NCBI GenBank assembly: GCA_027625915.1
Contig: JANTQA010000023.1
Span: 12,028,001-12,092,000 of the forward strand
Source: Anaeramoeba flamelloides
Taxonomy: Eukaryota > Metamonada > Anaeramoebidae
Length of the DNA stretch: 64,000 bases
Direction: 5' to 3'
This document shows positions 59,888 to 64,000 of this stretch, in pieces. Positions within the stretch are counted from its first letter, which is position 1. Each line of letters begins with the position of its first letter. Below the pieces are notes generated by a model, which did no database searches, had not been told where the DNA came from, and saw only the letters and a program-made list of their open reading frames with translations. Made by a program: the position numbers and the translations under genes.

Positions 59888-62800
59888 ATGGTTTAGTAAA
59901 ATAACGGTTGTGATACATCTTTTTTTTTAAAAAACACCATAAAAAATTCAACCAAATATTTATAAAAAATATTAGTTTATAACACTTCTAATGACTAGAT
60001 TTATTTACTAATTGAATCAGAATTAAAGATTTTACCACATCAGAATTCTAACCTTAAATTTGATATTTTTTTTCACACTTAACCATTAACAATAAATCAG
60101 GTCTCAACATAGTAAACCATGCAAAGAACAGAAAATCATTAAAGGTGATTTTAATAAGAAAATATTAACTAAATTCTTGAAATTTTAAAGCTTTTTTTAT
60201 ATTACTATCATCAAATATTCAGGGGATTAACAAATTGTTTAATAAAATAATTTCTTTGAGAAGATTTATTATATTTTTTTTAGTATTTCTAATTTTTTAT
60301 TTAAAAACAATTTATATATTATAAATATTTCAAAAGACGATAAGTTGAAGTAAAACATCTTGTTATTAATATCATTTGTAATCTTACCAGTTAACTTAAT
60401 ACTGAAGATTTGATTATTAATTAATATTGTAAATAGTAAAAATTAAAAAGTATTTCTATCAAGGTTATAAAGTGAATTTTTCATGTTTTTACAAACTTTC
60501 TTATTTAGAATTTTTATATTTTATATTTTTTTTTTGATTTTCTGAGATTTTTTTTTGTAAAATAAAGAAATAATTGCTTTGAAAATTTTAACGAATAAAG
60601 AAATTTGATTGTATTCAAGTTAAAAATATTTAATGTAATTTTTTTAAAATCAATTAAGTTTATTTTTTATTCAAAGTTATTTTACAACTTATTGATTTCA
60701 ATCATAAAATTTATTTTGTAGATTTCTTTTTTATATACTAATATTTCATTCTTATTAATTGAAATAATTTTTTTTTTATGAATTAATTTGGAAATATACT
60801 ATATTTTGAACTTGTAAATAATTAGAGAAATGTGATCAAACTTACAAAAAAAACATAAAATTCAGAAAATATCATTAAAAGTAAGATTTTATTTGCTAGT
60901 AATCAGATTTTTAGACCATTTTTCCATTTCAAGATATCTTAAAATTTTCGAAGTTGTTAATAAATCCACAGGACGATTTTTTTTTCGTTTACTAGTCACT
61001 TGGAATTCTTATAAATTTCAATTTATTTTAATTCTAAAGGGATTAACACCACCATATATTTCTCTAAAATTATTGTATGTTATAATTTGATGTAATTGAT
61101 ATTAGTTCAGAACTACTCAAAACCCTCTAAAAGAATAATTCATAAAATAGTTCGAAAATTGATCTTATTAATTTGAAAATCAATTCTCCTATAAGCAAAA
61201 AATCCAAAAAATTTTTCTAAAAAAAAATCATTCCTAAGAACCAATTAAAGATCTCTTCATTAACAAACTGATTTCACATTGATAAATGTCTTGATAAAAT
61301 ATTTCTCAATAAGGGTGGTTAATTGATTGTTAATTCTATTTTTTTACCATTAAATAAATGATGAACATGTTATATTGATAAATTATTTTTGAATTTGGGA
61401 TGAATTCATAATAAAACTATCTTGATAAAAAGGAAAACACAAGAATCATTATTCTGATTTTTTTTAACAATTTTTTATCAATTACATCTTGAAATTTTAA
61501 TAAAAATCAAAAAATCGCCACCTTTTGGATGTTCTAAATGTTATATTTTTAACATGATATTACTACTAATTTGGCTTCTCTATTTAGATTTGAAAAATAA
61601 CAAATAAAAACAACAAACATACAAATTTCTTATAGTGATCATCACCAAAAAATCTAATAATTTATTGTACAAGAATATTTGTGAAAATTTTTTAGAGTCG
61701 TCTGAACTATGTAACGCCCATATCATTTACTTACAACGAATGAAATAATGAAAATATCGGACAAAAAATATTGGTATTAACCGTTTTACTTAGTTATTTG
61801 ATTGAAAAATATAAGAAAGTTTACAAAAAAATTAAATTCTCCCATCACAATTTAATATTTTTTAATATGATATGGGATTAGACAATCACAAATTAAAAAA
61901 AAAAAAAAAAACAATAAAAAAACTAATATAGCAGTCCAAAAAACAACTTTTTTGGGATATACAACAGGGTGAACCAATTAGTACCATCCCAAATTTCATG
62001 TTTTATGAAGGAGATAGTATAATAACTTTGCCATAAAAAAAAAAAAAAATTATTCAAAAGCTAGTTAATGTTTATAATACAAAATAGTTTCAAATTTTGT
62101 TTTTTGTATAAAATTCAATAAAATGAAAAATGATAGTTAAATCTAGAATCATGGAAATACCATTTTTTTAACCAATTAAAACTTTATAGAAAAATCTGAA
62201 ATTATCTTCCCCTTTAAAGATAAAGATATAATTTGTCATAATAATAAGTACCACTGATTTTTTTAATTAGAATATTATTTAAATATTCTAAATATATTCA
62301 TTTTAACTGTATTGATTAATTTCCAAATAAAAAAAAAACACCAAATACTCTATAATAATTGAGAAAAATGGAATTAAACAAAAAGTTAATAAAAATTTTA
62401 AATCAGAATCATTTTAACCAATATAAAATAAACAAATATTTTTTTAATTGTCATAAAAATATTTGTATATTCAATTTTATATGAATTGAAAGAAAACTAT
62501 TTTGTTTGTAAAATTATCCTCAAAATCACCAAAATTTAAAAAAACATTTTGGAAAAAATATTCAAAGTAAAGAAAAATAATAAATAAAACATTAATTTTA
62601 TAAAGTAAAAACCAAAAAATTCTAATAGGATATCTTTTCTTATCAATTTTGGCATTTATCTAAGGAATAATCACAATAAATTTTATTATAAATTTTCAGT
62701 CATATTAACTTCAAAAATTTCATGATTTTTTAGATTGCTACACTTACCAAAAGGACCAAATTTTAACATTTGAATATTTAACCCATTCACCCACAAACCC

Positions 62801-63310
62801 ACACAATTAGAACTTTTAATGGCCCTAAGAGTTACTGATAATAGAGGAATTTAAAAACCAAGAAATTTGAAAAACATAATAAGTCACTTTTTCTGTTCAA
62901 TCGAAACAATTGTAAACTATTCAAAAATATTTCCATTTTAAAGATTATATTTGTAATATTTCAAAATATCTCTGTAATTACCAAAAGAAAGAATAAAAAA
63001 ATAACAAATTCTTGATTGGTTAACGTCAGGTTGTTGGAAAAAATTATTAAAACCTTTTTGATAAAACTATATTTTTGTATCCAGGCTAAAAAATTAGTGA
63101 TCAAGCATAACATAAGTAATAATTCCAAAAAATCTTCCAATTGTTACATCCAAAATCAAGATTTTTAAGTTGTATTTTTCAAGAATACTCTACCATTATG
63201 AATTATATAAAATTGTAAACAAGATCCCCAAGTAACAACAAGTTTTTTCCAAAAACTTTTCTTTTGGAATTCTGGGAAAGAAAAAGCTTTTTGGAATTAG
63301 ACTAGAGAAG

Positions 63311-63453
63311 TAGTCAAGTGAAAGTTCTTTTGAATAGTCTGCTTAAAGGAATTACAGCTTGGTTCTCAACCAGACGAGAATACAAACTTAATACTCAGAA
63401 TGAGAGTAATTTTTGTCGAACAAAAAATAGAAGAGTATCTCACATTAGAATGT
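63311..63453 (+). other. Coding-like patch upstream of the actin-related gene
   Basis: After an ACTAG acceptor-like site, about 48 open codons with varied residues follow (VKVLLNSLLKGITAWFSTRR, then NESNFCRTKNRRVSH) and end in TAA, 127 bases before ATG 63580. It could be the last exon of an unrecognised gene or a relic. G+C is higher than the surroundings. Confidence 0.22.
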
Positions 63454-63579
63454 AAAAATTAAAAAATACACTTTCATTGCATCCTATTCACATCCCTTAA
63501 GATGTGATTGTAAAATGAAACAAACCAGAAATATTATTTATTCTTTTCCCAAAAACCTTTTATTTTTTTTCAAAAATTT

Positions 63580-64000
63580 ATGACATCGGTTGTGATTGAT
63601 TTTGGAACATCTTCATTCAAGTACGGAGTTGCCGGGGATCGTTTTCCAAAAAAGCTCCAGTGTTCAAGTTTTGGGGATCCTTGGAATGGAGAGGACATTA
63701 TCGATTGGGTTAATTTCAAAAAGCTTATCAACAAAATATTTGAAAATTTGTGTCTTGATCCAAAAGAATGCAAAGTTTTGGTTTGCTTGCCAGTACACCA
63801 ACCGTATGAGCTCGATTGTAAACTGGCCGATTATTTTTTCAATCTTTTAAAAATACAAGCTATTTATTTTTGCCTCCAGCCTGTACTTTCATGCTACAGC
63901 TTTGGCCGACTAAGCGGAGCCGTGATGGAAATTGGCCACTCGATGCTTCAAATGTGCATTATTGAGAATGGCTTTTCAATTTCTGATTCGATCTCCTGTG
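63580..64000 (+). CDS. Divergent actin-related protein, 5' part (runs off right edge)
   Basis: The first 140 residues of a protein with the actin/Hsp70-type ATPase fold. VVIDFGTSSFKYGVAGDRFP aligns with the first phosphate loop of actins, KVLVCLPVHQP with the VLLTEAPLNP strand, IQAIYFCLQPVLSCYSFGR with the MYVAIQAVLSLYASGR segment, and GAVMEIGHS with the second phosphate loop. Two features mark it as a non-conventional actin-related protein. The segment that should form subdomain 2 and the DNase loop is almost absent (about ten residues between FG and IIDW). In the second phosphate loop the two aspartates of actin (MDSGDG) are Glu117 and His120. Nucleotide hydrolysis may therefore be weak or lost. 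The start at ATG 63580 puts the first phosphate loop at residue 7, as expected. No intron is needed in the visible part. Confidence 0.85.
   Translation, partial: MTSVVIDFGTSSFKYGVAGDRFPKKLQCSSFGDPWNGEDIIDWVNFKKLINKIFENLCLDPKECKVLVCLPVHQPYELDCKLADYFFNLLKIQAIYFCLQPVLSCYSFGRLSGAVMEIGHSMLQMCIIENGFSISDSISC

Larger units (their letters stand above)
56905..63579. other. AT-rich interval with one element copy
   Basis: 6.7 kb with no supported gene. The first 100 bases (5' flank of uL3) contain A runs (about 25 A near 56996-57020). Further on there is a short CA tract (58818-58840), a half-copy of the CAGTCAGTT element (58989-59040), a full ~520-bp element (59372-59887) and a coding-like patch at 63311-63453. 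The frame at 60893-61090 has mixed texture (includes VNKSTGRFFFRLLVTWNSYK) but no ATG and no partner exon. Confidence 0.55.

Overview
The window is nuclear DNA of a very AT-rich protist. Intergenic DNA is dominated by A/T homopolymers, while coding stretches are clearly richer in G+C. Genes are eukaryotic: ribosomal proteins uL3 and eS30, a MOB1 kinase activator, an XPC/Rad4-like repair protein, a membrane-anchored calpain, and an actin-related protein. Several are split by GT-AG introns of about 60 to 330 bp, and TAA, TAG and TGA all act as stops. Long Lys/Glu/Asn low-complexity inserts, low gene density, an anaerobe-like protist gene flavour and many small DNA-transposon derivatives suggest an amoeboid or metamonad protist such as Anaeramoeba. 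That placement is an inference from style; no sequence comparison was possible.

Layout. 1-1944 (-): 5' part of an XPC/Rad4-like gene that runs off the left edge. 3508-4606 (-): three-exon gene of unknown function. 4.6-9.6 kb: mostly empty, with one weak small-gene candidate. 9641-14509 (-): intronless 1622-aa multi-pass calpain. 14.9-15.9 kb: broken coding-like island. 16.3-23.2 kb: two spliced multi-pass membrane-protein genes on the minus strand (about 16858-17907 and 21266-22802), separated by repeats. 23-32 kb: repeat-rich gap. 32370-34133 (+): GPH-type sugar/cation symporter. 34-38.6 kb: repeats, including long complementary CA and TG arrays. 38597-39919 (+): four-exon MOB1. 40-47 kb: repeats. 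47276-47470 (+): eS30, followed by an ambiguous coding-like region to 49.0 kb. 49-55.6 kb: a 1.5-kb element inserted in a TA array, then AT-rich DNA and degenerate tandem repeats. 55663-56904 (-): uL3. 57-63.5 kb: AT-rich with one more transposon copy. 63580 to the right edge (+): divergent actin-related protein.

The genes are mostly unrelated housekeeping genes, each with its own promoter; there is no operon or evident gene cluster. The most structured non-genic signal is a community of TA-flanked, Tc1/mariner-like non-autonomous elements. It includes a ~198-bp palindromic family (three full copies and one relic), a ~520-bp family with ends like CCAAAAATTTGGACAC (five copies and one relic), an 873-bp element with ~222-bp nearly identical inverted ends, a 1492-bp element, and a 149-bp palindrome nested inside another repeat. 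No transposase gene, tRNA, rRNA or CRISPR array was found. I did not find a convincing novel multi-gene system.
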